Assembly: GCA_036524155.1 (NCBI GenBank)
Contig: DATDCV010000125.1
Span: 1 to 21,619, forward strand
Reading direction: 5' to 3'
From: DATDCV01 sp036524155
GTDB taxonomy: Bacteria; Verrucomicrobiota; Verrucomicrobiia; Limisphaerales; UBA8199
DNA: 21,619 nucleotides
The notes beneath the pieces were generated by a model, which was not told where the DNA came from, ran no database searches, and saw only the letters and a list, made by a program, of their open reading frames with translations. Position numbers and translations under genes: made by a program. Position 1 is the first letter of the stretch. Each line of letters starts with the position of its first letter. This document shows, in pieces, positions 7,548 to 15,620 of the stretch.

Positions 7548-9536
7548 TTAGCCCAGCGCGGCTTTCATGCCCCCGACGTGACCGAGCGGGGTTTTGGTGG
7601 GAAACAGAGGAATGGGTTGGAGCCTGCCGCGCCGGCGCCGCTCGCTGGCCCCATCCGCTCCTTCGCTGTCCGCAGGCTTGCGGGGAACGAACTTCCCCAG
7701 TTGCGGTTTGTATTCGGGAACAGCGCACTGGAGCAGGCATTTGAACTCGTCCACCTCCAACTCATCGATCTGGTCCACCAGCTCGAGGAGAAAACCCCTC
7801 ACGTGCTCGAGCGGGAAAGGCTCGCCGAGCAAACGCATGATCTTCGGGTGGCGGGTCGGACAGATGTGCTCCCCGTGATAGCTGAGTTCCTCGAACAGCT
7901 TTTCGCCGGGCCGCAGCCCGGTGTATTCAATCCGAATATCTTTGTCGGGCGTGAACCCCGAAAGGGTTATCAACTGCCGGGCCAGGTCGGCGATCTTGAC
8001 CGGTTGGCCCATGTCCAGAGTGAAGATCTCGCCGCCCACACCCAGCGCGGCGCTCTGCAGCACCAGGCCCACCGCCTCCGGGATAGTCATAAAGTACCGA
8101 GTCACTTCGGGGTGAGTGACCGTGACGGGGCCGCCCTGCGCAATCTGTTTGTTAAAGATCGGCACCACACTGCCCGAGGAACCCAACACATTGCCAAATC
8201 GGACCGCCATGAAGCGGGTGCCCTCCGGGTGCGCCGCGTGCAGCGATTGTACGCACATCTCGGCAAGCCGCTTGGTGGCTCCCATGACATTGGTCGGGTT
8301 GATGGCCTTGTCGGTCGAGATAAGCACAAAGCGGTCGACGTCGAACTTCAGGCACGACTCGGCCAGTTGCGCGGTGCCCAACGCGTTGTTCTTCACCGCT
8401 TCGCCCGGCTGCATTTCGGTCATCGGAACGTGTTTGTGGGCCGCGGCATGAAATACCACCTGGGGGCGGTACTCGCGGAAAATGCAGTCCATTCGCCGAC
8501 GATCCAGTATATTCGCCAGCAAGGGGACGATCTTCCCCCTGTGCCCGGATTCGATCAGGTTCTGTTCGATTTGGAACAATTGTACTTCGGATTGCTCAAC
8601 CAACAGCACGGAACGCGGCGAATGAGTAGCGATTTGGCGGCACAACTCGCTCCCGATGCTGCCGCCCGCTCCGGTCACCATCACCACCTGATCGTGAAGA
8701 ATGTGCCGGACGCTGCCGTCCTGGAGCTGGACCTGCTCGCGTCCGAGAAGTTCCTGGACCTCGACCGAGCGCAGTTGACTGACTTTGGCCTGGCCGGTGG
8801 CCAGCTCATAAAATGACGGCACGGTGCTGAATTTGACCTGGCGTTGCTGCAAGGTGCGAACGATCTCCGCGACCCGCTTGGCCGAGGCGCTCGGCATCGC
8901 AATGATCACTTCCTCCAATTCGAGGTTGCAGTGCCCGTTCTGGAGCGCCTCGGGCGGGCCCACCACGGGGATGTTGTGAATCCGGCGTCCCCACTTCGAC
9001 CGATCGTCGTCAAAAAAGGCGACCACCTGCAGGCCGAGTTCCCGGTGATTGGCAAACTCCTGCGCCAACGTGCTCCCGACCAGGCCCGCGCCCACAATCC
9101 CGGCCCGGCGCGCCCGCCGGGGGTGGGAGCTGGCCGGAGCGGTGGTACTGCGATTGAGCACGCGCCGGACCGCGAGTCGAAAAGCCGACAGCCCAACGAA
9201 CGTGAAACCGAAGTCGGCGACGACCACGCTTCGAGGCGGTGCGTAGGCCCAGCCCCACTGCGTGGAGATAACGAACAGCAACAAACTCGAGAGGGACACG
9301 GCCCACAGCAGGCTCGAGAACTCCGACAGGCCAAAGTACCTGAGCATCCCCTCAAACTGGCGAAATCGCCAAAGGGCGAAGAGCTTGAGGCTGACCACCC
9401 AGAGACACGCCCACAGCGCGACTCGCCGCACATCCGGGGGCATGTCAAAATCAAAACGAAGCTGATACCCCAGCCAGAGGCTGCTCAACAAGATGGCAGC
9501 AGTGGCCAGCACAAATCCAACACGCACGTATTTCAT
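7548..9536 (-). CDS. Membrane UDP-GlcNAc 4,6-dehydratase-like (CapD/WbpM/PglF family)
   Basis: The protein has about 662 residues from an ATG at 9536, with GGAG 11 nt upstream. A GTG at 9548 would add four residues but overlaps that site. Four hydrophobic segments lie at the N-terminus (~12-122, numbered from the GTG). A first Rossmann-like domain has GAGLVGSTLA (153-162). The catalytic SDR domain has VTGAGGSIGSE (291-301), FHAAAHKHVPMTE (366-378) and STDKAINPTNVMGATK (411-426). Met replaces the usual SDR tyrosine there, as in WbpM and FlaA1 relatives. Members convert UDP-GlcNAc or similar to a 4-keto-6-deoxy sugar nucleotide. With the DegT aminotransferase and the phosphoglycosyl transferase upstream, it would give a 4-amino-4,6-dideoxy (bacillosamine-like) sugar. 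Substrate stereochemistry is not resolved. Confidence 0.94.
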   Translation of the reverse strand: MKYVRVGFVLATAAILLSSLWLGYQLRFDFDMPPDVRRVALWACLWVVSLKLFALWRFRQFEGMLRYFGLSEFSSLLWAVSLSSLLLFVISTQWGWAYAPPRSVVVADFGFTFVGLSAFRLAVRRVLNRSTTAPASSHPRRARRAGIVGAGLVGSTLAQEFANHRELGLQVVAFFDDDRSKWGRRIHNIPVVGPPEALQNGHCNLELEEVIIAMPSASAKRVAEIVRTLQQRQVKFSTVPSFYELATGQAKVSQLRSVEVQELLGREQVQLQDGSVRHILHDQVVMVTGAGGSIGSELCRQIATHSPRSVLLVEQSEVQLFQIEQNLIESGHRGKIVPLLANILDRRRMDCIFREYRPQVVFHAAAHKHVPMTEMQPGEAVKNNALGTAQLAESCLKFDVDRFVLISTDKAINPTNVMGATKRLAEMCVQSLHAAHPEGTRFMAVRFGNVLGSSGSVVPIFNKQIAQGGPVTVTHPEVTRYFMTIPEAVGLVLQSAALGVGGEIFTLDMGQPVKIADLARQLITLSGFTPDKDIRIEYTGLRPGEKLFEELSYHGEHICPTRHPKIMRLLGEPFPLEHVRGFLLELVDQIDELEVDEFKCLLQCAVPEYKPQLGKFVPRKPADSEGADGASERRRRGRLQPIPLFPTKTPLGHVGGMKAALG

Positions 9537-9569
9537 GAGACTATTCACTCCAAAAACGAGGGTTTGCTT

Positions 9570-10313
9570 TCAGGCGGGCGGCCAGGCACCGAGGTCTTGC
9601 TCCATGCGCACACCGCCAGCCGATCGGTTCGCGGCGCGCCTCCACCAGGGGAGAATGGTTCGAAAGATGATCCAGGTGTCGCTCAGAAGGTTCGCCCGGG
9701 CGGCGTACTCCAGGTCCAGTTGCAGCTTTAGGGGGAGGCAGTGCTTAACGTAGAATTCCTCCACGTCATCGGCCTGGCTGAGCAGCCGTTCTTCGTCGCG
9801 GAAACAGAGAGTGGCGCGAGCGGTTATCCCGGGCTTGAGATTCAGGATCGACCGTTGGCTGACGGTGTAATGAGCAACATACTTGGGAACCTCCGGCCGG
9901 GGGCCAACCAGGCTCATTTCACCCTTCAACACGTTCCATAGCTGCGGAAGCTCATCGAATTTGGTCTTCCTTAGGAATCGACCGATTCGCGTCACCCGCG
10001 GGTCTCCGTCGCTCGTCACCTGTGGACCGGCTCCCTCCGCCAGCGGTGTCATGGTGCGGAATTTGCAGATCCGGAAACGCCTCCCGTGCAGGCCGACTCG
10101 CCACTGACAGTAGAAGACCGGTCCGCCGTCGCCGGCTTTGACGAGCGCCGCGAGCAACAACATCAGCGGACTGAGCAACACCAAGCCGGCGCTCGCGAAC
10201 AACACGTCATACGAACGCTTCGCAAACGAGGCGCTTTTCACGGACAAAAGGGCGCTTCGAGTCTCCACGCCGGACGTTTGCTCATCCGGTGAACTGAAAT
10301 CGGGCCTCGTCAT
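9570..10313 (-). CDS. Undecaprenyl-phosphate sugar-1-phosphate transferase (monotopic phosphoglycosyl transferase, PglC/WcaJ type)
   Basis: This 247-residue bacterial sugar transferase has a reentrant membrane helix at ~35-60, broken at Ser48-Pro49, then WRVGLHGRRFRICKFRTM (71-88). The catalytic dyad is Asp120-Glu121 in KFDELPQLWNVLKGEMSLVG, followed by PRPE (138-141). It transfers a sugar-1-phosphate from a UDP-sugar to undecaprenyl phosphate, the first membrane-committed step of glycan assembly. The short form without the polytopic WcaJ N-terminus is PglC-like, and PglC enzymes often use diamino-trideoxy sugars. That fits the adjacent dehydratase and aminotransferase. The C-terminal ~45 residues, after a hydrophobic stretch, are non-conserved. 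The start is not certain because no clear RBS precedes the ATG. Confidence 0.94.
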   Translation of the reverse strand: MTRPDFSSPDEQTSGVETRSALLSVKSASFAKRSYDVLFASAGLVLLSPLMLLLAALVKAGDGGPVFYCQWRVGLHGRRFRICKFRTMTPLAEGAGPQVTSDGDPRVTRIGRFLRKTKFDELPQLWNVLKGEMSLVGPRPEVPKYVAHYTVSQRSILNLKPGITARATLCFRDEERLLSQADDVEEFYVKHCLPLKLQLDLEYAARANLLSDTWIIFRTILPWWRRAANRSAGGVRMEQDLGAWPPA

Positions 10314-10394
10314 GGTCGAAATGGTGCGGAAAGCGAGATGTTCCTCGTCGCCCGGGCGCGCAGACTTTCGGTCACGCTTAATTGATCGGCCGGG

Positions 10395-11618
10395 CTAACT
10401 CCTGACGGCGGCACTCACTCCTTGAGTTACCGTCCGGCATCGCGCAATGATTCGCTTCAAGGTGCGGCAGACGTATTCGACATCCTGGGTCGTCATGTCG
10501 GGATAGAGCGGCAGGCTGATCAACTCCGGGTAAATCGAGGCCGCGCAGGGGCAATCTGACGGTTTGCAGCCAAGCGCGTCCCGGTAATAAGGGTGCAGGT
10601 GGAGCGGCATCCAATGCACGCTCGTGCCGATCCCGGCTTGCTTCATCTCGCTGATCACCCCGGCGCGGTCAATCCCGCAGCCATCAAGCTTCAGGCGAAC
10701 GGAATAGAGGTGCCAGGAATGAATGCGGTTCGGCATGACCCCGGGCAGGATCAGTTCCTCCACTTCGGCCAGCAGATCGGAGTAAAGCGCGGCCAACTGT
10801 TTGCGCCGCTGGTGCAGGCGATCGGCCTTGCGGAGCTGGTGTACGCCGATGGCGGCCGCGACGTCGGTCAGGTTGTATTTATAGCCCGGCGCTACGATTT
10901 CGTAATACCACGAGCCCTCGGCGGTGTACCGTTTCCACGCGTCGCGCGAAATGCCATGCAGGGACATGATCCGCATCCGGTCGGCGTACGCCTCGGAATT
11001 GGTGCAGGCCATGCCGCCCTCCCCGGTAGTGATCGTTTTATTAGCGTAAAAGGAGTAGCAACTGATCGCCGCATCGGTCCCAACGGTCTTCCATTCCGAC
11101 TCCTCACCGTCCCGGTAATATGCGGGGCAGCAATGGGCGGCGTCTTCGATGACCTGAAGTCCGTAGGTTTCGGCAAGTGCTTTGACGCCGGCAACATCGC
11201 CGATTTGACCACCGTAATGGACCGGGATGACCGCCGCCACCTCTTCCCCATGGGCCAGCGCCATTTCGATGCGCTCGGCGGCATCCGGAACGTCCATGTT
11301 CAAGTCTTCCGGCCGGCAATCGGCAAACAGGGGAACCGCACCAAAGTACCGCACCACCTCGGCGGTCGCCGCGAACGTCATGGTCGGGACCACCACTCTC
11401 TGGCCGGCTTTGAGCCCGATCGCTTCGAGCGCCAGGTGCAATGCCGCCGTGCACGAATTGACCGCCACCGCGTGCGCATGCCGCATGTAGTGCGCGAATT
11501 CCGACTCGAAGAGCTTCACCTTCGGGCCGGTGGTCAACCATCCGGTTTTCAGGCAATCAACAACTTCGTCGATTTCGGCCTGGCCGATACTGGGTCGGTA
11601 AAATGGAATTGCGGGCAT
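10395..11618 (-). CDS. DegT/DnrJ/EryC1/StrS-family PLP-dependent sugar aminotransferase
   Basis: The chosen start ATG at 11618 gives 407 residues beginning MPAIPFYRPSIGQAEIDEVV, the usual family N-terminus. The frame extends 47 codons further upstream, but that part is not family-like and would overlap the methyltransferase gene. Motifs are TGPKVKLFE (30-38), SCTAALHLAL (55-64), EDAAHCCPAYY (158-168, PLP-ring Asp159) and SFYANKTITTGEGG (189-202), with the PLP-binding lysine at 194. These enzymes transaminate 4-keto (sometimes 3-keto) nucleotide sugars with glutamate. The 4-keto-6-deoxy product of the nearby dehydratase is the obvious substrate, which would give a 4-amino-4,6-dideoxy sugar. 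No acetyltransferase for the new amine is visible in the window. Confidence 0.95.
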   Translation of the reverse strand: MPAIPFYRPSIGQAEIDEVVDCLKTGWLTTGPKVKLFESEFAHYMRHAHAVAVNSCTAALHLALEAIGLKAGQRVVVPTMTFAATAEVVRYFGAVPLFADCRPEDLNMDVPDAAERIEMALAHGEEVAAVIPVHYGGQIGDVAGVKALAETYGLQVIEDAAHCCPAYYRDGEESEWKTVGTDAAISCYSFYANKTITTGEGGMACTNSEAYADRMRIMSLHGISRDAWKRYTAEGSWYYEIVAPGYKYNLTDVAAAIGVHQLRKADRLHQRRKQLAALYSDLLAEVEELILPGVMPNRIHSWHLYSVRLKLDGCGIDRAGVISEMKQAGIGTSVHWMPLHLHPYYRDALGCKPSDCPCAASIYPELISLPLYPDMTTQDVEYVCRTLKRIIARCRTVTQGVSAAVRS

Positions 11619-11710
11619 AATCTTACGGGAATGGTGGCAGCGTGATCCTAAAGCCGATTGGATCAGAGTGCCGGGCCGGGCATCCTGCGCACCGTCCGGC
11701 GGGCAGATCT

Positions 11711-12439
11711 TCAGGACTTGGTCAACAGGCCCAAATAATGGGTTCTCAAGAACGGCCAAGCACTCAGCCGGCGATAAAGCAGGGGGGTGAACCGCCCGAG
11801 GCGCCTGGCCAGCGGCGGCAGCAGCGTAATCGAGCGCAGCGAGTGGCGATACCCCGGAAACAACTCCCGGATCCGGGCCCGGTTCAAGCCCCTCACGTTG
11901 CGGTTCCAGGGATTATGGATTCTGAAATCGTACCACACCACGCCACCGCCGGGAGCCAGAACACGGTCGATTTCACCACAGATATTGGCCGCCATTCCTG
12001 AGTCCAGAATCGAAGTAAACACAGTGAACACCAGAACCAGGTCAAACGACCGGGCTGTCGCCGGCAAGGATTCCGCGTTGGCGAGCTGAAAGGTAAGTTC
12101 AGGGTAGTTTCGCTGCGCGGCCCGGATGCGCTCGGCGATGAGGTCGACACCGACGAGGTTTTCGGGCAGCGCCCCCCACTCGAGGAACCCGGCCAGCTTC
12201 TCACCCGTGCCGCAACCAACGTCGAGGATCCGCCTGGTGCCGAGCGGCAGAAAGCCGGAGCTCTGCAAGAGCCTGCGGGTGCCGGCTTCACGTTCGCGTT
12301 GGATGGCCTGGTTGCCCGGGTTGGCGGCCGACCATCTCGAGCTTTGCAGGCCATGGGCGGCATACAGCCCGTACACTTCCTTGAGGCGATCCACTTCGGC
12401 GTTGGTTTGCACGCGGCTTCGTTCGGTCGTGATTGGCAC
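11711..12439 (-). CDS. Class I SAM-dependent methyltransferase
   Basis: The 242-residue protein begins with a GTG at 12439, immediately after the TAA of the GT2 gene (0-bp junction), which implies translational coupling. Residues 71-82 read ILDVGCGTGEKL, the SAM-binding glycine-rich loop. It is followed by GVDLIAERI (strand 2 acidic residue), NAESLP and FDLVLVFTVFTSI, a standard Methyltransf_11/25-like arrangement. The C-terminus (~170-242, HNPWNRNVRGLN, RSITLLPPLARRLG) is basic and hydrophobic, as in membrane-proximal sugar methyltransferases of polysaccharide loci. From context it probably O- or N-methylates a glycan residue or its lipid-linked intermediate. No specific substrate can be read from the sequence. 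Confidence 0.88.
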   Translation of the reverse strand: MPITTERSRVQTNAEVDRLKEVYGLYAAHGLQSSRWSAANPGNQAIQREREAGTRRLLQSSGFLPLGTRRILDVGCGTGEKLAGFLEWGALPENLVGVDLIAERIRAAQRNYPELTFQLANAESLPATARSFDLVLVFTVFTSILDSGMAANICGEIDRVLAPGGGVVWYDFRIHNPWNRNVRGLNRARIRELFPGYRHSLRSITLLPPLARRLGRFTPLLYRRLSAWPFLRTHYLGLLTKS

Positions 12440-13504
12440 TTAGCTGTTGGCCTGCCCGGGCTTGGGCCCGCCCCCACGCGTCAGTTGCACGAATTGAGTC
12501 TGCGGTGCGTTATGGAGCACGACGAAATCCAGGACCCCACGCAGAAAACCGTAACCGTAGCCAAAGTGAAAACACCAAAACACCGCCGGCAGCACAGGAA
12601 ACACGCTCCATTGCGACCGCGCGGCGACGACCGCCGAAATGGCGGCGACCACCAGCGCGTAAAACAGGCTCAGCCCGGCGACCGCCCACAATCCGCGAGG
12701 CCAGAATGAACCGAGGAGGGCCAGAAGAAGCAGTGTGCCCACGAACAGCCCGGGAACGAGGTGCCGGATCGACGCAGGAAGCCGGTGCTTCCGGATCACG
12801 AGCACTTTCCAGTAGCCATACTGCATATACTGGTGGAAAAGAGCCGTGAGCGACCCCCGCACATGGTACCAACTGCGGATGCGAGGGGACTGGTAGATCC
12901 GGCCGCCGGACCGAGTGAGGCGAAGATTATGCTCATCATCCTGGTTGCGGATCAGATCTTCATCAAAGAAACCGACCCGGTCAAAGACACTTCGCCGCCA
13001 ACAACCGTAGATGACTGTGTCCACATAGCCTTCGTAGGCGGGTTGGTGAGAACGCGCGCCGCCGACGGCCCAGGCGGAGTGGAATACGGCGCGGATCGCC
13101 TTCTCCATAAAAGTGGCCGCTTGTGTCTGCATCGGCCCGCCCACGTTATCCGCTCCGGTCTCCTCGAGCACCGCCAGGCACTGGCGCACGTAATCAGGCG
13201 CATAAGTGGTATGCGCGTCCATGCGTACGATGATTTCGCCGCGCGCAGCCCTGATGGCGGTGTTGAGACCAGTCGACACGATACGCCCCGGGTTGTTGAG
13301 TACACGAACCTGGGAGTGCCGCTGAGCCATCTGCTCCAGGTACTCGCGCGTCCCGTCGGTCGACATCCCATCGGCGGCGATGATCTCCAGTCCGCCTTCG
13401 GGGGGTTCCTGCGCGAGGATTGATTCGATACAGGCTTCGATGCGCCCCGCCTCGTTTCGGCAGGGCAGCACGATGGACACACGAGGTTGATAAGGTTCTT
13501 GCAT
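12440..13504 (-). CDS. Membrane glycosyltransferase family 2 (ExoA-like)
   Basis: This 354-residue protein has a GT-A domain with VSIVLPCRNEAGRIEACIES (9-28), IIAADGMSTDGT (41-52), and a DxD-type motif as MDAH (95-98). The acceptor-side acidic motif is NQDDEHNLRL (187-196). Three hydrophobic segments follow at ~250-268, ~279-299 and ~303-325, so it is membrane anchored. This organisation resembles ExoA-type transferases that elongate undecaprenyl-linked oligosaccharides. Its stop codon abuts the methyltransferase start. The ATG at 13504 opens directly into the conserved domain. The sugar transferred is not predictable. Confidence 0.92.
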   Translation of the reverse strand: MQEPYQPRVSIVLPCRNEAGRIEACIESILAQEPPEGGLEIIAADGMSTDGTREYLEQMAQRHSQVRVLNNPGRIVSTGLNTAIRAARGEIIVRMDAHTTYAPDYVRQCLAVLEETGADNVGGPMQTQAATFMEKAIRAVFHSAWAVGGARSHQPAYEGYVDTVIYGCWRRSVFDRVGFFDEDLIRNQDDEHNLRLTRSGGRIYQSPRIRSWYHVRGSLTALFHQYMQYGYWKVLVIRKHRLPASIRHLVPGLFVGTLLLLALLGSFWPRGLWAVAGLSLFYALVVAAISAVVAARSQWSVFPVLPAVFWCFHFGYGYGFLRGVLDFVVLHNAPQTQFVQLTRGGGPKPGQANS

Positions 13505-13588
13505 AGACGATCAGGTGGCGCGGCGCGTTTCGCGCTAACCACGCAGTTGAAAAATCATTTCTCTGGCGGCCCGCTCGCCGGACCGGAG

Positions 13589-15139
13589 TCAGGCGGAGCA
13601 GTATTCGGGTTTCGCGGCCCGTTCAGTTGAAGCTTCAACGGGCGTATCCTCCTGGAGCATCTTTTTCAGCGCCGGCTTGAGTACCTTGCCGGCGCTGTTA
13701 TGGACCATCGTCTTCAGGAAAATCACATCCTCGGGCACTTTGAAGGCAGGCAAACGTCTCCGGCAGTGGGCTGCCACGTCCTGCGGAGTCATGCGCCCCT
13801 TGCAACCCGGCACCACAAACGCCTTGATCGCCTCCCCCAGCAACTCGTGGGGGGCCCCCACAACCGCCACCTCGACCACGTCCGGCAGCTCCGCGATTAC
13901 ATCTTCCACTTCCTTGGCGCTTACGCGGTTGCCGCCCGATTTGATCATCTCCCGCTCCCGTTCGACTATGAAGATGAAGCCCTCGGAGTCCAGCCGCGCA
14001 AGGTCGCCCGTGTGCAGTCTTCCGTTCTTGAAATACCTGGCGGTTTCCACCGGGTCGTTCCAATAGCCCCGGGTGATATTGTCGCCGCTCGCCACAATTT
14101 CACCGACCTCGTCCGAGCCGGGAACAACCGAAATTCCGTCAGCCCTGAGGACCTCGAGCCTGGTCGAGGGTAGCCCCCGGCCGATCGACCCCAGCTTGTC
14201 GGTTACGCGTTCCGGCGGCAAATAGCTTAGCCGCGCTGTCCCCTCGGTCTGGCCATACATCAGAAAATATTTCGTTCGCGGAAACGCGGAAAGCAGCTCA
14301 TCGATGCAGGGGTTGGGCAATTTTCCTCCTGCTTGCTGAAACCACCGCAGGTGCGGGAATTCCAGTTCACGGAACCGGGATCTCCGGAGGAGAATCTGGT
14401 AGGTGGAAGGCACACCAGCCAGGCCAGTGCACTCCTTTCCGCGCAACTCCTCGAGCATCGCTTCCGGGAACAACCTGAATTCGTTGTTCAGGACCAGCGA
14501 ACCTCCCGCCATCAGCACTGTGTGCAGCAGCGAAAGGCCGAAGCAGTAATGAAAGGGCAACACTACCATCGCCCGGTCACCGGGGCTCAATTCCAGATAG
14601 GAGATAATGTCCTTGGTGTTACACTCGATGTTACGGTGGCTGACCATCACCCCCTTCGGCACGCCGGTTGAACCCGAAGTGAACATGAGCGCCGCAAGGT
14701 CGCTCACCGGGTTCACCTCAGGATACGCGAGTTGGCTGTGCTCGAACAGGTTTCGGCACTCGCCCTCCGGAACCAGAGTCAAACCCAACTCTTTGGCCCA
14801 GGGCCGCGCCCGAGCCAGGAATCGGTTCGATACAAAGACCTCCCGAAGGCCGGTGCCGGAGACGATCCGGGAAAAAACGTCCGGAGTAATTTCCGTTTGG
14901 AGCGGCACTGCCGTGAGACCACTCCGTATAATCCCCAGGTAAGCTTGGAGGAAGAACACACTGTTCTCCGAGAGAATGCCAATCCGGTCGCCCTTCGCAT
15001 GGCCCCGGGCGAGCAACCCGCCGGCGATCCCGGCAACCTGCTCCCGCACCTCCGCATAAGTCACCGCGTCGTCCCCATGCAGGACTGCCACCGCGGAGTC
15101 CGCACCCCCGGACAGTATCTCTCTGGCTATGTTCATCAT
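13589..15139 (-). CDS. Acyl-AMP ligase / AMP-dependent synthetase (acyl-CoA or acyl-ACP ligase)
   Basis: The product is 516 residues from the first of two tandem ATGs (15139 and 15136), just behind AAAGGAGG; the second gives better spacing (6 nt). The frame stays open upstream to 15526, but that part is out of frame across the carrier gene and is not family-like. ANL-superfamily motifs: P-loop FTSGSTGVPKG (153-163), LPFHYCFGLS (194-203), YGQTEGTARLSYLPP (295-309), HTGDLARLD (376-384), and catalytic Lys485 in NSAGKVLKPAL. The C-terminal domain is complete. It activates a carboxylic acid as an acyl-AMP and loads it onto CoA or a carrier. The acyl carrier protein gene just upstream is the likely acceptor. 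It resembles AMP-ligases of exosortase/EPS loci, although no exosortase is visible here. Confidence 0.93.
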   Translation of the reverse strand: MMNIAREILSGGADSAVAVLHGDDAVTYAEVREQVAGIAGGLLARGHAKGDRIGILSENSVFFLQAYLGIIRSGLTAVPLQTEITPDVFSRIVSGTGLREVFVSNRFLARARPWAKELGLTLVPEGECRNLFEHSQLAYPEVNPVSDLAALMFTSGSTGVPKGVMVSHRNIECNTKDIISYLELSPGDRAMVVLPFHYCFGLSLLHTVLMAGGSLVLNNEFRLFPEAMLEELRGKECTGLAGVPSTYQILLRRSRFRELEFPHLRWFQQAGGKLPNPCIDELLSAFPRTKYFLMYGQTEGTARLSYLPPERVTDKLGSIGRGLPSTRLEVLRADGISVVPGSDEVGEIVASGDNITRGYWNDPVETARYFKNGRLHTGDLARLDSEGFIFIVEREREMIKSGGNRVSAKEVEDVIAELPDVVEVAVVGAPHELLGEAIKAFVVPGCKGRMTPQDVAAHCRRRLPAFKVPEDVIFLKTMVHNSAGKVLKPALKKMLQEDTPVEASTERAAKPEYCSA

Positions 15140-15142
15140 TCG

Positions 15143-15150
15143 CCTCCTTT
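15143..15150 (-). promoter_or_regulatory. Strong ribosome binding site for the acyl-AMP ligase
   Basis: AAAGGAGG on the minus strand lies 3 nt before the ATG at 15139 and 6 nt before the ATG at 15136. It fixes the start region and rules out the long upstream open frame. Confidence 0.8.
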
Positions 15151-15275
15151 CGACCGCAGACCAGCGCCTTGACGACAACTGCACCTGGCGCCCCCGGCGC
15201 AGCCGGCAGACGGCCGCGCGATCCCCCGCCCCGGAGTCCGACCGCGCCAGGCTTTCAGAAGCGCGTCCACGCAGT

Positions 15276-15602
15276 CTACAGATCTGCCGTGCATCGATTG
15301 GCAACCGGAGCCGCGCCGGAAGTCTTGGCCGTTTCGGGCGGTGAAGTGAACGGCCTCTGCAGCATCTGTTTTCGGCGCACGAAACTGGCCAGCCGGCGAA
15401 TCGAGTCGAAATTCTCGACAATGATTTCGGACTGAGCCACCTCGACGCCAAACTCGGATTGGATGAAGGACACGAGTTCCATGACCCCCATCGAGTCCAC
15501 AACTCCGGTCTCGAGGAATGAGTCATCGGGGGTGATCAAACAATCCTCGGCGTAATAAAGATTTGTGACAATGAAGTGGCGAATTTTGTCTTCTATTTCC
15601 AT
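15276..15602 (-). CDS. Acyl carrier protein
   Basis: The product is 108 residues; carrier proteins are normally ~80, so about 25 residues (TSPPETAKTSGAAPVANR...) form a low-complexity C-terminal tail. The phosphopantetheine site is VDSMGVMELV (35-44) with Ser37. Before it are the helix I region (EDKIRHFIVTNLYY) and DDSFLETGVV, and after it FGVEVAQSEIIVENFDSI, so the four-helix fold is complete. It would carry an acyl or aminoacyl thioester made by the acyl-AMP ligase encoded 136 bp downstream. It begins 18 bp after the NadE-like gene. The start is clear from fold length, although the RBS is weak. Confidence 0.93.
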   Translation of the reverse strand: MEIEDKIRHFIVTNLYYAEDCLITPDDSFLETGVVDSMGVMELVSFIQSEFGVEVAQSEIIVENFDSIRRLASFVRRKQMLQRPFTSPPETAKTSGAAPVANRCTADL

Positions 15603-15620
15603 AAACGTTGTTGGTTTGAG

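Noticed and set aside
7521..8816. Long plus-strand open frame (431 codons) opposite the sugar dehydratase
   Set aside because: It mirrors the conserved dehydratase codons, has no recognisable domain and crosses the short intergenic region without an RBS. It is an antisense artefact.
11643..11665. Inverted repeat TGATCC...GGATCA with an 11-nt spacer before the aminotransferase start
   Set aside because: The arms are short (6 bp), it occurs once and no promoter elements can be recognised nearby. It could be an operator but there is no support beyond chance.
11619..11759. 47-codon N-terminal extension of the DegT aminotransferase
   Set aside because: It would overlap the methyltransferase gene, and the family N-terminus starts exactly at the ATG at 11618.
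13523..13535. GCGCG-TTT-CGCGC hairpin in the gap after the GT2 start
   Set aside because: The stem is only 5 bp with no T-run on either strand, as expected by chance in GC-rich DNA. It is not supportable as a terminator.
15140..15526. N-terminal extension of the acyl-AMP ligase frame
   Set aside because: It runs out of frame over the acyl carrier protein gene, is Arg/Ser-rich and non-family-like, and the AAAGGAGG site at 15143-15150 marks the true start.
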